From the NCBI RefSeq assembly GCF_019130065.1, contig NZ_JAHSPG010000016.1, positions 434,001 through 498,000 of the forward strand: a DNA stretch of 64,000 bases, read 5' to 3'. Of the stretch, positions 1 to 8,371 are shown one piece after another. Made by a program: the position numbers and the translations under genes. Source of the stretch: Pinibacter aurantiacus (GTDB lineage Bacteria > Bacteroidota > Bacteroidia > Chitinophagales > Chitinophagaceae). The number at the start of each line of letters is the position of its first letter. Within the stretch, counting starts at the first letter, position 1. Under the pieces are notes generated by a model. That model was not told the origin of the DNA, ran no database searches, and worked only from the letters and a program-made list of their open reading frames with translations.

Positions 1-58
1 CAATCCCGCACGCATCACGCTCAAATTCGGGAGAATACAATCCAACGTTACTTGCCAT
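1..58 (-). CDS. gltB: Glutamate synthase large subunit, N-terminal fragment (cut by window start)
   Basis: Only the first 19 codons are inside the window, reading leftward from an ATG at 58-56. They encode MASNVGLYSPEFERDACGI. The end of this stretch matches the start of glutamate synthase alpha subunits, where a motif like LERDNCGFGL carries the cysteine that becomes the N-terminal nucleophile of the glutamine amidotransferase domain after propeptide removal; here it would be C17. The family makes glutamate from glutamine and 2-oxoglutarate. A -7-like element (TATATTTG on the minus strand, plus-strand 168-175) lies upstream, but I see no -33 partner at the usual spacing. The assignment rests on a short motif, so it is good but not certain. 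Confidence 0.72.
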   Translation of the reverse strand, partial: MASNVGLYSPEFERDACGI

Positions 59-560
59 AGCAGCGCAATAGTTTTTGTTAAGAGAATTATTACCACAACA
101 GTTTTGTTGCAATCCGTTAGTTTGGTTACTTGTGCATTAGGACAAGCATTATTTCATTGGCAGACTACAAATATAATTCACTTATTTCACTAAATTGTTA
201 GATATGCAATATTTTATCGAGCATATCATTATTTTAAATTTATTTTTTTGTGAATTATTTGGATATTTTTCAGAAATGACTTTTTCGGGCAGATTTTAAT
301 CTTAATTCAATTTAGTGAAAAAACGCGTAAAAAGCGAATGCGTTGGCGGGTGAGTTTCAGTAAAATCCGCTTGGGACATTTACGAGATATGTAAAATGAG
401 GATAATGTGTTGGGTGTTAGAGACATATGTCTCGTAAAGATCTCGAACACACCATAGGGCGGTCTTTGTTATTACCACTAAGTCACTAAGGCCACTAAGA
501 TTCACTGAGAGAAACTGCAACATTGGGCAGCCCTTAGTGCGGCTAAGTGTCCTTAGTGCC
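59..560. other. Intergenic region with no gene
   Basis: This AT-rich stretch separates the gltB start from the peroxiredoxin gene. It holds a possible -7 element for gltB (168-175, minus), a 14-bp perfect palindrome GAGACATATGTCTC at 420-433, and a CACTAAG-type inverted repeat at its right end. No coding region or RNA gene was recognised in it. Confidence 0.6.
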
Positions 561-568
561 TTAGTGTT
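473..568. repeat. Inverted repeat of the CACTAAG family
   Basis: The left arm repeats the heptamer CACTAAG (taccactaagtcactaagg type) and the right arm carries its complement (CTTAGTG repeated), so transcripts could fold into a long hairpin. A second member is at 22807-22896. The last codons and the stop codon of the peroxiredoxin gene lie inside the right arm. Confidence 0.75.
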
Positions 569-1088
569 GAATCTTGGTCTCGTCTTTAAGGAACTGCAGT
601 GTCTTTTCCGAATGTGCGCTACCGTTGCTAAACGAGTCGAAAGTATAGACGATTTTTCCAGTAAGATCAACAACGAATGTTTTCCTTCCGGTAAGAAAGA
701 ATTTTCCCTTCACGCCAAACATCTTCAAAACCTTATTGTCCGGATCGCTCAGGAGTGTAAAAGGCAATTGATGATTTGTAATGAAATCATGATGGCTTTT
801 CACACTTCCAGAATTAATGCCCACTACAATCGCTCCGGCATTGGTGAAATCTGTATAGCTATCGCGAAATGAACAGGCTTCTTTGGTGCAAACCGGGCTT
901 TCGTCTTTTGGATAAAAGTAAATGACCAGCTTTTTCTTGCCAATGTAGTCTGCAACATTGAACAAACTATCATTTTGATTTTTCAATGAAAACATAGGGA
1001 TGGTGTCTCCAACATCTAATTGTTTTGACTGCCCTTTACAGGAAATAATCAAAATGCTGCAAACCAGTAAGGCGAATATCTTTTGCAT
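561..1088 (-). CDS. Peroxiredoxin, BCP/PrxQ type, lipoprotein
   Basis: This 175-residue thiol peroxidase is predicted to reduce peroxides at the membrane surface. The first 17 residues form a lipoprotein signal ending in the lipobox IISC, so Cys17 would be lipidated. The AhpC/TSA thioredoxin fold follows. The motif YPKDESPVCTKEAC gives the peroxidatic Cys67 and a resolving Cys72 five residues later, the spacing of E. coli Bcp, so it probably forms an intramolecular disulfide reduced by thioredoxin. It is followed after 5 bp by the racemase-family gene on the same strand and is probably cotranscribed with it. The C-terminal residues and stop codon are supplied by an intergenic repeat, suggesting that the original end was altered. 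The fold and class are secure; the reductant is inferred. Confidence 0.9.
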   Translation of the reverse strand: MQKIFALLVCSILIISCKGQSKQLDVGDTIPMFSLKNQNDSLFNVADYIGKKKLVIYFYPKDESPVCTKEACSFRDSYTDFTNAGAIVVGINSGSVKSHHDFITNHQLPFTLLSDPDNKVLKMFGVKGKFFLTGRKTFVVDLTGKIVYTFDSFSNGSAHSEKTLQFLKDETKIQH

Positions 1089-1093
1089 AAAAA

Positions 1094-1786
1094 TTATTTA
1101 TCGAGTGCAAATTGAACGGCTGCTTCTGCGTGGATAAGTGTTGTGTTGAAAACCGGTACCGAAACATCGTTTTGGCGGATCAGCAATGGAATTTCTGTAC
1201 AACCTAAAATAATGCCTTCAGCGCCATTTTCAATGAGCTTGCTGATGATATTGAGATAGCGTTGTTTTGTTTCCGGAAGAAATACATTTTTTCCCAACTC
1301 ATAAAAAATCGTGTGGTGAATGAATTCTCTGTCTTCACTATCTGGAATAATTGCCTCGATATTCTTTGCTGCAAGCTTCGATGTAAAGAAGTCGCACTCC
1401 ATGGTGAATTTTGTTCCCAGCAATCCTACTTTTTTAATGTTTTGCTTTTGTATCGCATCCGCAGTTACGGTGCCAATGTGAATCACCGGCAATTGAATAT
1501 GCGCTTGCAATTTATCGGCAATCATATGCATCGTGCTTGCGCAAAGCAATATAGCTGATGCACCACTGTTCTGCAAATGTTCCGCAGCCTTTGAAAGCAT
1601 GGCGAAGGTTCGGTCCCAATCGTTCGCTTCATTATTGCGTTTAATGTCTTCGTAATTGAAGGAATAGATCATGCACTCGGCAAAATTGAGATCGCCCAGT
1701 TCTTTATTGACACCTTCATTAATGAGTTTGTAATAGTCAACTGTTGAAACCCAGCTTATCCCACCGATTAGTCCTAGTATTTTCAT
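1094..1786 (-). CDS. Aspartate/glutamate racemase family protein
   Basis: The 230-residue protein belongs to the cofactor-independent Asp/Glu racemase superfamily, which uses two cysteines as acid and base on either side of the substrate. Both are present: Cys82 in LLCASTMH and Cys196 in ILGCTEIPLLI. The usual family motif around the first cysteine is CANTMH, so Ser replaces Asn here. The N-terminus MKILGLIGGISW is typical. Length is normal for the YgeA/RacX-like group, whose members racemize Asp, Glu or other amino acids; the substrate cannot be told from the sequence. It lies 5 bp upstream of the peroxiredoxin gene in the same direction. Confidence 0.88.
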   Translation of the reverse strand: MKILGLIGGISWVSTVDYYKLINEGVNKELGDLNFAECMIYSFNYEDIKRNNEANDWDRTFAMLSKAAEHLQNSGASAILLCASTMHMIADKLQAHIQLPVIHIGTVTADAIQKQNIKKVGLLGTKFTMECDFFTSKLAAKNIEAIIPDSEDREFIHHTIFYELGKNVFLPETKQRYLNIISKLIENGAEGIILGCTEIPLLIRQNDVSVPVFNTTLIHAEAAVQFALDK

Positions 1787-1840
1787 TTTACGAATGTTTT
1801 AATGTTTCTACGTGAGGGCTGCATCGCCTATGTTTAACGG

Positions 1841-1900
1841 GGCTTCGACAGGCTCAGCCTGACACCCCGGTCGCGCTGTCAGGCTGAGCCTGTCGAAGCC
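1841..1900. repeat. Perfect 24-bp inverted repeat (REP-like hairpin)
   Basis: Positions 1841-1864 and 1877-1900 are exact reverse complements (24 of 24) around a 12-bp loop; the arm begins GGCTTCGACAGGCTCAGCCT. It lies 32 bp past the stop codon of the NTF2-like gene and before the racemase start, where it could act as a transcript stabiliser or weak terminator. There is no U-tract. Similar GGCTTCGACAGG palindromes are common intergenic repeats in environmental bacteria. Confidence 0.9.
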
Positions 1901-1932
1901 TTCATGCACGAAATACATTTCTGGTGTCACAG

Positions 1933-2373
1933 TCAATTTGCCATTGCCAAAACAGGAAGCTGTTTGTTCCCATCCTGGTAAAGCAGATTCAACTTCATAG
2001 AAGAAACGTGCCAATTGCCTCCGTGGTTGTCCAGCGCGAAATCATATGTGCCATATACAATCCACAAGTCGCCGCCTTGCGCATTTGGTAAATGATGCAC
2101 CGCCTGACCTTTACAGAAAGCTGTGGCTTTGTTTCCCTGCATGTTAACCTCAAAGTTGGTGAGCATGTGGATGGTGAATGCAAACTTCGGTAGAAAGTCT
2201 ATCCAGGAATTTGTGATGTCCGATGAGGAAAGGGTAGAGGCTCGTTGGCCGCTGAGAGATGAATAATCCAGCAACACATTTTCACAGAAACTGTTTTTTA
2301 CCATTTCCCAGTCATGTTTATCTGCACCGTTGAAAAGATTGACGATGGTTTGAATGATAAGGTCTTTGTCCAT
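1933..2373 (-). CDS. SnoaL/NTF2-like family protein
   Basis: This 146-residue protein has the SnoaL_4-like pattern: an N-terminal helix (IQTIVNLFNGADKHDWEMVK), then VLLDYSSLSG, and strands ending in WHVSSMKLNLLYQDGN. The fold is a small alpha-plus-beta cone that binds hydrophobic ligands or catalyses isomerase or dehydratase chemistry; many members have no known activity. It contains no signal peptide, so it should be cytoplasmic. It lies downstream of the KAS III-like gene with a 37-bp gap on the same strand. A cyclase-like role next to a ketosynthase is possible but only an inference. Confidence 0.75.
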   Translation of the reverse strand: MDKDLIIQTIVNLFNGADKHDWEMVKNSFCENVLLDYSSLSGQRASTLSSSDITNSWIDFLPKFAFTIHMLTNFEVNMQGNKATAFCKGQAVHHLPNAQGGDLWIVYGTYDFALDNHGGNWHVSSMKLNLLYQDGNKQLPVLAMAN

Positions 2374-2410
2374 TGGTGTATATTTCGAATAACAAATTGG
2401 TGGTTGTTAT

Positions 2411-3484
2411 TTATGGCATTTTGTAGCAAATGGCATTGATATTCATTCCGGCACCTACTGATGCGAAAACAATAATATCTCCCGATGCGACAGAATGTCC
2501 CGCTACATTGGATTTGAGCACCATATCAAATAGTGTGGGTATGGTGGCCACTGAGCTGTTGCCAAGTTCCTTAATGTTCATTGGCATTACATCCAACGGA
2601 GCATCATTAATTCCATAAAGTTTATACAAAGCTGTAATGATCGCTTCATCCATTTTTTCATTTGCCTGGTGAATAAAGATCTTCTTCACGTCTGCTATGG
2701 CAACGTTGCTGGTTTCAAGACAAACCTTGATAGCATCTGGCACAAATTTTAATGCAAACTCATATACTTTTCGTCCCTGCATTTTTATGTAGCGAATGCG
2801 GCTGTCTGACTCTGGAAAATAAGACTTGCCCAGGTAAATGTAATTTAGCTCGTCGATAGCGTAGGATCTTGCACTGACGCCAATGATGCCTTGTTGTTTT
2901 TCTCCATCATCCTTCAATTCGAGTATGCATGCCCCGGCACCATCACTAAATATCATGCTATCTCTATCATGTGAATCTATTACGCGGCTCAGGGTTTCTG
3001 TTCCTATGACCAGGCATTTTTTTGCCACGCCCGCCTGCATGAATGCATGAGCCTGTATGAGCGCCTGCACCCAGCCGGGGCATCCAAACAAAATATCGTA
3101 GGGAATACAAGCCGGATTTTTTATGCCAAGTGTATGTTTTACCCGCGAAGCAAGTGAGGGCACCGCATCTGTTTGAATGGTATGTTTAATTACATCTCCA
3201 AAATTATGTGCAACAATGATCTGGTCGATGGTCTCCGGATCAATACCTGCATCCTGAATGGCAAGTAAAGCGGCACTGGCTGCCATATCTGATGCAGTGA
3301 CATTTACGGGTGCATATCGCCTCTCTTCAATGCCCGTTATTTTTTCGAATTTTTCAATGATCTCAAGGTTGTCCTGCTTAAGCGCCTCATGGTTTTCTGT
3401 ATAAAAACTGTTGATAGCAAATTCTTTATTGTACTTAGTTATGGATGGAATGTAGCTGCCAGTACCAGTAATTATAGTTGACAT
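2411..3484 (-). CDS. Beta-ketoacyl-ACP synthase III-like protein
   Basis: The protein is 357 residues from the ATG at 3484; an upstream ATG would add an 11-residue leader unlike the family. It has the complete KAS III triad: Cys135 in FGCPGW, His272 in IFIHQANEKM and Asn309 in LGNSSVATIP. It should therefore condense an acyl-CoA or acyl-ACP starter with malonyl-ACP. FGCPGW instead of the housekeeping FabH NAACAGF, plus the extra length over the ~320-residue housekeeping enzyme, mark a paralogue seen in Bacteroidota, perhaps for a special acyl starter. No acyl carrier protein or reductase is adjacent, so the product is unknown. An NTF2-like gene follows. Confidence 0.87.
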   Translation of the reverse strand: MSTIITGTGSYIPSITKYNKEFAINSFYTENHEALKQDNLEIIEKFEKITGIEERRYAPVNVTASDMAASAALLAIQDAGIDPETIDQIIVAHNFGDVIKHTIQTDAVPSLASRVKHTLGIKNPACIPYDILFGCPGWVQALIQAHAFMQAGVAKKCLVIGTETLSRVIDSHDRDSMIFSDGAGACILELKDDGEKQQGIIGVSARSYAIDELNYIYLGKSYFPESDSRIRYIKMQGRKVYEFALKFVPDAIKVCLETSNVAIADVKKIFIHQANEKMDEAIITALYKLYGINDAPLDVMPMNIKELGNSSVATIPTLFDMVLKSNVAGHSVASGDIIVFASVGAGMNINAICYKMP

Positions 3485-3607
3485 AATAGGGAGATATGGG
3501 TGAACGTATTGTTTCAATGAAGGTACGTCTTATACAAAGGCAAAGTGCATAAAGGAAACACAAATACCTGCAGTTTTAACGCTTAAGATGTTCGGGGTCG
3601 GGCAAAT

Positions 3608-3634
3608 AAAAAACCCTGCATTGCAGGGTTTTTC
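3608..3634. terminator. Bidirectional intrinsic terminator
   Basis: AAAAACCCTG at 3609-3618 pairs with CAGGGTTTTT at 3624-3633, leaving a 5-nt loop and a run of A on one side and T on the other. It lies 20 bp after the stop codon of the leftward beta-barrel gene and upstream of the leftward KAS III-like gene, so it should end the beta-barrel transcript. Confidence 0.85.
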
Positions 3635-3654
3635 AAATTGTATATAAAGGAATT

Positions 3655-4272
3655 TTAAAAGAATACTCCAACATTCAATGCGATGTAAGATACTTTTGAG
3701 GAGAAGCCTTCTGATTTCTTGAACACGTTGCTAAGGCCGCTGTTGTAAGTAATACCTAACAACAAACGAGTATTATCCTGCAGCGTATATTCTGTACCGC
3801 CGCCAATCAGCAAGCTTGCTTTAACAGGCTGTAAATCGCTTGAAATGCTTGTTTGATCTCCCGCATCATTTTTTATTTTGCCACCTATTTTAAAGCTTGG
3901 CATAAAACCAAACTGTCCGTAATATCTGAATGGGTTAGACGAAGATTTATTTGTTTTCAGCTTTAATGAAATAGGAAGGTCCACATAAGAAAGACGCATT
4001 TTTAACTGGTTCTCCTTGCTGCCCAAATAATCTAATTTGCCGGTAATATTTGTAATAGCTAGTTCGGTTGCAAAAGCGTAGTTGTCGCTAATATAAAAAT
4101 CGCCCATAACGCCGTAGGAGTAACCGATGCGCGGACCGCCAGCTGTTGCGTTTCCTTCTGTTCCGTTGAACCAGCCAACTAATGGGTGGATCTTAAAACC
4201 AAGGTCAACTTTTTGAGCGAAGATGCATTGTGTTGCAGCAATAAAAAGAACGAATAAAATTGTCTTTTTCAT
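3655..4272 (-). CDS. PorT-like outer membrane beta-barrel protein
   Basis: A 205-residue protein with a clear Sec signal peptide (MKKTILFVLFIAATQCIFAQ, cut after AQ). The mature part alternates short hydrophobic strands with turns and ends in an aromatic residue (LNVGVFF), as outer membrane beta-barrels do. The pattern GYSYGVMGDFYISDNYAFATEL resembles the outer-membrane-protein beta-barrel family (OMP_b-brl) common in Bacteroidota. Function is unknown. It is monocistronic: a terminator follows it and the upstream gene is divergent. Confidence 0.8.
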   Translation of the reverse strand: MKKTILFVLFIAATQCIFAQKVDLGFKIHPLVGWFNGTEGNATAGGPRIGYSYGVMGDFYISDNYAFATELAITNITGKLDYLGSKENQLKMRLSYVDLPISLKLKTNKSSSNPFRYYGQFGFMPSFKIGGKIKNDAGDQTSISSDLQPVKASLLIGGGTEYTLQDNTRLLLGITYNSGLSNVFKKSEGFSSKVSYIALNVGVFF

Positions 4273-4448
4273 AGTTACAAATTGATTGTTTAAAAATAGT
4301 TTTTCATAAAGTGCCCGCAGGCGCCTATGGATTACGGCCGCGAAAATAAGGGTTTGAGCAATAAGTTGTTTGGGGGCAAGTACTTGATATAAAAGAAGTA
4401 TTTTTCCTATATGAGAAATTCTCTTTTATCTTAAACAAAATTTGTACG

Positions 4449-5222
4449 ATGCGACACCTCGTTTATTTATTTGCACTAACGATCATCAGCAACCTTTCTT
4501 TTTCGCAAAAAACAAAAAGGGAGTATTATGAGTTGAAAGTGTATCACTATAAAGATTCCATTCAGGAAAAGATATTGGACAATTACTTTAGCCAGGCTTA
4601 TATTCCGGCCATACATAAGGTGGGCATAAGAACGGTGGGTGTTTTTAAGGCCATCGCAAACGATACGGCCGCGGAAAAGGTCTTGTATGTTTTGACGCCA
4701 TTCAAGTCATTGGATGAGTTTACGTCTACGGATAAAAAATTGAACTCAGATAAAGATTACCTGCAAAATGGAAGCGCCTACTTAGACGCCGCTTATAACA
4801 AAGCGCCTTACACCCGCACGGAAAGTATTTTGCTATATGCATTTGAGCTGGCACCCAAGCTAACAGCTTCCGGCTTACAATCTCCTAAAAGCGAAAGACT
4901 GTATGAACTAAGAAGCTATGAAAGCCCAACCGAAAAACTATACGGGAATAAAGTGAAGATGTTTAACCAGGGCGGCGAGATTGATATTTTTTCAAGGCTT
5001 GGATTTAATAGTGTGTTTTATGGGGAAGTTATTGCCGGCAGTCATATGCCCAATCTTATGTACCTGACAACGTACGATAACAGGAAGAGTCGCGATGAAC
5101 ACTGGAAAGCCTTTAGCGATGATCCTTCGGTGAAGAAACTGTTTGCTATGGAGGAGTATAAGAACAATGTTTCGAAGGCGGAGATTATATTTTTGCGGCC
5201 GACAGTGTACTCGGAACTGTAG
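4449..5222 (+). CDS. NIPSNAP family protein, exported
   Basis: This 257-residue protein starts with a signal peptide (MRHLVYLFALTIISNLSFSQ) and contains two NIPSNAP-like dimeric alpha/beta-barrel units: about residues 23-105 (KREYYELKVYHY) and about 145-255 (ERLYELRSYESP ... HWKAFSDDPSVKKL). Such proteins often sit beside oxidoreductase or sugar-metabolism genes in Bacteroidota, but no enzymatic activity is established. It is divergent from the beta-barrel gene, and a repeat element follows its stop codon. Confidence 0.85.
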   Translation: MRHLVYLFALTIISNLSFSQKTKREYYELKVYHYKDSIQEKILDNYFSQAYIPAIHKVGIRTVGVFKAIANDTAAEKVLYVLTPFKSLDEFTSTDKKLNSDKDYLQNGSAYLDAAYNKAPYTRTESILLYAFELAPKLTASGLQSPKSERLYELRSYESPTEKLYGNKVKMFNQGGEIDIFSRLGFNSVFYGEVIAGSHMPNLMYLTTYDNRKSRDEHWKAFSDDPSVKKLFAMEEYKNNVSKAEIIFLRPTVYSEL

Positions 5223-5277
5223 CCAAGGAAATAGGAAATAGGAATTAGGAATTAGAAGGGGGGGCACTTGGAGAGGG

Positions 5278-5491
5278 AGATTGCTTCGCCCGATTGTTTT
5301 ATAAGGGGCTGCATTTTGTTTGCGATCATTAAGCTCGGCTGGGCTCGCAAAGACGGGCAACACCCTGAAGTTGTTTTAACAAACAGTCTGACAAAACTCA
5401 ACAGGACCGGACCGTCATTGCGAGACCGGCCGAGCGTAGTGATTGGATGGGTAATGAAGGCTTACATTACAGCGTTCGGGCGAAGCAATCT
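5278..5491. mobile_element. MITE-like element with 15-bp terminal inverted repeats
   Basis: AGATTGCTTCGCCCG at 5278-5292 is exactly inverted at 5477-5491, bounding 214 bp with no plausible gene. Inside, CTCGCAAAGACGGG (about 5344-5357) and ACCGTCATTGCGAG (about 5411-5424) form a second, imperfect inverted pair. This nested layout with CATTGCGAG and GAAGCAATCT cores is like non-autonomous intergenic repeats of environmental bacteria. No transposase and no clear target-site duplication is seen. Confidence 0.65.
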
Positions 5492-5582
5492 TGTGGGTGA
5501 AGTGCTGTGCAAAAAACATCGAACGGAGAATTGCAATAACCACCCGCTCGCCTTACATTTGACCAACCTAAACCCTTTGAAT

Positions 5583-5753
5583 ATGTATTTCTTCTTCCGT
5601 TACGGATTCGCCATTTTAGCCCTGCCATTCTTTCTCGTTTATCAAATGCTCATCAAGAAAAAATCCTGGAGCGATGTAAAAGGCGACCTCGGAATCATCA
5701 TTTTTTTCTTACTCGTGTGGGGAGCATTGTATTATTTCTGGGTGATCGCATAG
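5583..5753 (+). CDS. Small membrane protein, 56 residues
   Basis: The reading frame is open far upstream, but that part runs through the repeat element, so the ATG at 5583 is the likely start. The 56-residue product has two hydrophobic stretches (about residues 7-22 and 37-54, IIIFFLLVWGALYYFWVIA) separated by a basic and acidic loop (KKKSWSDVKGD). It should be a two-helix inner membrane protein. I do not recognise a family. A stem-loop follows. Confidence 0.55.
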   Translation: MYFFFRYGFAILALPFFLVYQMLIKKKSWSDVKGDLGIIIFFLLVWGALYYFWVIA

Positions 5754-5761
5754 AGGCCACT

Positions 5762-5832
5762 GCTTTTTTTGCTGGCACAGATAGGCATCCGCACAGGCCT
5801 ATGCTGCATATCTGCGCCGACACAAAAAAAGC
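5762..5832. terminator. Stem-loop between convergent genes
   Basis: GGCACAGATA (5774-5783) pairs with TATCTGCGCC (5809-5818) with one mismatch. The stem is flanked by GCTTTTTTT on the left and AAAAAAAGC on the right, which extend it and give a U-tract in either direction. It lies between the rightward small membrane protein gene and the leftward ilvA gene, as expected of a shared bidirectional terminator. Confidence 0.7.
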
Positions 5833-5882
5833 CTTCCATTTCTGAAAAGCTTATATGTACCACGCGTCGAATATGTTGTACG

Positions 5883-7139
5883 TTACACCAAATAACCAAA
5901 TAGTGTATCGTGTTTGTTCAATTCTGTGAAGTCGATCTTACATTCTTTCATGCGTTCAAGCAGAGAGTTGTAGTCTTCTTTTTTCTGTAACTCTATACCT
6001 ACAAGGGCAGGGCCGCTTTCCTTGTTTGTTTTCTGCATGTACTCAAAGCGGGTGATGTCATCTGTTGGTCCCAGCACTTTGTTCAGGAACTCGCGCAATG
6101 CACCTGGCTTTTGTACGAAGCGGATAAGGAAATAATGTTTCAGGCCTTCGTATTGTAAAGAGCGTTCTTTGATCTCCGGCATCCGGTCAATATCGTTATT
6201 GCTACCACTTACGATGCATACAACGTTCTTGCCTTTGATCTGTTCAGCATAATCATCAAGTGCTGCAATTGACAAAGCGCCTGCCGGTTCTGCAACAATT
6301 GCATCTTCGTTATACAATTTAAGGATTGTTGTGCATATTTTTCCTTCCGGAACCAAATGCATATCATCCAATACTTCTTTACAAATTTGGAACGTAAGAT
6401 CACCTACGCGTTTTACCGCAGCGCCGTCTACGAAGCGATCAATGTCGCTGAGTGTAACGGGGTGACCGGCTTTTAAAGCTTCCAGCATAGAAGGCGCACC
6501 TTCAGGCTCGAGGCCAATAATTTTTGTTTGTGGGGAAAAAGTTTTGAAGTAAGTGCCGATGCCCGATGCGCATCCACCACCACCTATGGGCACGAACACG
6601 TAATCAACATTGGAAAGATCTTCGAGTACTTCTACGGCAACTGTTCCCTGGCCTTCGATGATGCGATAATCATCAAAAGGTGGAATGAAGGTCATTCCGT
6701 TTTCTTCAGTATATTTTTTTGCAGCAGCGGCACAGTCATCGAATGTGTCGCCAATTAGTTTGATTTCGATATTGTCTTCGCCAAACATTTTCGTTTGATT
6801 CACTTTTTGTTTGGGCGTAACAATAGGCATGAACACAACACCTTTGATGTTTAGTTTTTTGCAACTAAACGCAAAGCCCTGCGCATGATTGCCTGCACTC
6901 GCTGTAGTAATGCCTTTCTCCAGTTGATCCTGTGGGAGCTGGCTCATCATGTTGTAAGCGCCACGAATTTTGTAGGAACGTACAATTTGAAGGTCCTCGC
7001 GTTTGAGGTAAATATTCGCATTGTAACGGCGAGACAGGTTAGCGTTCAACATTAGTGGTGTTTTGGTGACCACCTTTTTTAACCTGAACGCAGCATCGTG
7101 GAAATTGAGCGTTGGCTTGGTGTGAGTATCTGTGTTCAT
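5883..7139 (-). CDS. ilvA: Threonine dehydratase (threonine ammonia-lyase)
   Basis: The enzyme makes 2-oxobutanoate from threonine, the first step to isoleucine. The 418-residue protein starts at MNTDTHTK; a further 16 upstream codons come from an intergenic repeat. PLP-binding Lys57 lies in RSYKIRGAYNMM, and the phosphate-binding loop is GGGGCASGIG. The C-terminus (from about 330, YFLIRFVQKPGALREF) is one ACT-like regulatory domain, so this is the shorter form, with one regulatory unit rather than the two of the 514-residue E. coli enzyme. It is the last gene of the ilv operon, downstream of ilvC. Confidence 0.96.
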   Translation of the reverse strand: MNTDTHTKPTLNFHDAAFRLKKVVTKTPLMLNANLSRRYNANIYLKREDLQIVRSYKIRGAYNMMSQLPQDQLEKGITTASAGNHAQGFAFSCKKLNIKGVVFMPIVTPKQKVNQTKMFGEDNIEIKLIGDTFDDCAAAAKKYTEENGMTFIPPFDDYRIIEGQGTVAVEVLEDLSNVDYVFVPIGGGGCASGIGTYFKTFSPQTKIIGLEPEGAPSMLEALKAGHPVTLSDIDRFVDGAAVKRVGDLTFQICKEVLDDMHLVPEGKICTTILKLYNEDAIVAEPAGALSIAALDDYAEQIKGKNVVCIVSGSNNDIDRMPEIKERSLQYEGLKHYFLIRFVQKPGALREFLNKVLGPTDDITRFEYMQKTNKESGPALVGIELQKKEDYNSLLERMKECKIDFTELNKHDTLFGYLV

Positions 7140-7151
7140 TTTTTGATTTTT

Positions 7152-7262
7152 TAGCACGCAGATGACACTGATTGGACTGATTTTCACTGATTATTTTCGG
7201 TTAACTATGTTTAGCACATAAAATCCGCGGTCATCAGTCAAATCTGTGTCATCCGTGTGCCA
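7152..7262. repeat. Inverted repeat, CACGGATGACAC family, between ilvC and ilvA
   Basis: The left arm (from about 7154, GCACGCAGATGACACTGAT) and right arm (to about 7261, TGTGTCATCCGTGTGCC) are imperfect reverse complements around about 30 bp. Related pairs lie at 9562-9692 and 16553-16674, and single arms at about 13529-13573 and 31085-31131. Confidence 0.75.
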
Positions 7263-7267
7263 ATGTA

Positions 7268-8317
7268 TTACTTCTGATTTTCAGGGCGCAGACTGCGAAC
7301 AGTTTTTCCTGCCTGCCACATTTCGCTTTCACGAAGTTCTTTCAATTCTGCATCCAGTTTTTCGCGGTAATCAGCCTGGCTGTTGCTGTCGATAGAACGC
7401 TGAGATTCTTGACCTGTAGCAACGCTTTCATACAAATCTCTGAAAACAGGAGCTGTAGCATCGCGGAATTTTTTCCACCAATCCAATGCGCCACGTTGAG
7501 CTGTAGTAGAGCAGTTTGCATACATCCAATCCATACCATTTTCTGCAACCAATGGCATCAATGATTGAGTCAACTCTTCAACAGTTTCGTTGAATGCTTC
7601 AGAAGGAGTGTGTCCTTTATCACGCAACACTTGATATTGTGCAGCGAAGATACCCTGGATAGCACCCATCAAAGTACCACGCTCACCTGTAAGGTCGCTA
7701 TACACTTCTTTTCTGAAATCTGTTTCAAACAGGTAACCGCTACCTACAGCGATACCAAGAGCGATTACTCTTTCTTTTGCTTTACCAGTTGCATCCTGGA
7801 AGATTGCGTAGCTACTGTTCAAACCACGACCTTGCAAGAACATTCTGCGAAGTGAAGTACCAGAACCTTTTGGAGCTACCAAGAATACGTCCACATCTTT
7901 TGGAGGAACGATACCAGTTTGCTCGTTGAAAGTGATACCGAAACCGTGAGAGAAGTATAATGCTTTACCCGGAGTTAAATGTTTTTGAACTGTTGGCCAC
8001 AATGCAATTTGAGCAGCATCGCTAAGCAGGTAACAAATGATGGTACCGCGTTGCAAAGCTTCTTCGATTTCGAACAAAGTTTCACCTGGTACGAAGCCAT
8101 CAGCGATCGCTTTATCCCATGTTTTAGAGTTCTTACGCTGACCAACGATTACGTTGATACCGTTATCCTTTTGGTTAAGTGCCTGACCAGGACCTTGTAC
8201 GCCGTAGCCGATAACTGCTACTGTTTCATTTTTCAAAACTTCCTGTGCTTTGGCAAGTGGGAACTCTTCCCTTGTTACTACGTTTTCTTCAACGCCGCCA
8301 AAATTTAATTTAGCCAT
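7268..8317 (-). CDS. ilvC: Ketol-acid reductoisomerase (NADP+)
   Basis: IlvC rearranges and reduces acetolactate or acetohydroxybutyrate to the dihydroxy acid, the second common step to valine and isoleucine. The 349-residue protein has the Rossmann motif GYGVQGPGQAL near residue 37, the cofactor-specificity loop GQRKNSKTW just after it, and the Mg-binding segment DLTGERGTLMG in the knotted C-terminal domain. Length fits the short class I enzyme. It lies between a DinB-like gene and ilvA on the same strand, with repeat hairpins at both junctions. Confidence 0.97.
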   Translation of the reverse strand: MAKLNFGGVEENVVTREEFPLAKAQEVLKNETVAVIGYGVQGPGQALNQKDNGINVIVGQRKNSKTWDKAIADGFVPGETLFEIEEALQRGTIICYLLSDAAQIALWPTVQKHLTPGKALYFSHGFGITFNEQTGIVPPKDVDVFLVAPKGSGTSLRRMFLQGRGLNSSYAIFQDATGKAKERVIALGIAVGSGYLFETDFRKEVYSDLTGERGTLMGAIQGIFAAQYQVLRDKGHTPSEAFNETVEELTQSLMPLVAENGMDWMYANCSTTAQRGALDWWKKFRDATAPVFRDLYESVATGQESQRSIDSNSQADYREKLDAELKELRESEMWQAGKTVRSLRPENQK

Positions 8318-8371
8318 GATTGTTTATTTGTGTTTTATTTGAGATTTATGATTCGAACAAGTTGTTCGTTG

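Noticed and set aside
1808-2014. Open frame overlapping the 24-bp inverted repeat
   Set aside because: It runs through the hairpin and the end of the NTF2-like gene in another frame; the composition is that of a shadow frame.
5268-5582. Upstream extension of the 56-residue membrane protein frame
   Set aside because: The extension lies in the MITE-like element and has no protein-like composition; the ATG at 5583 gives a sensible membrane protein.
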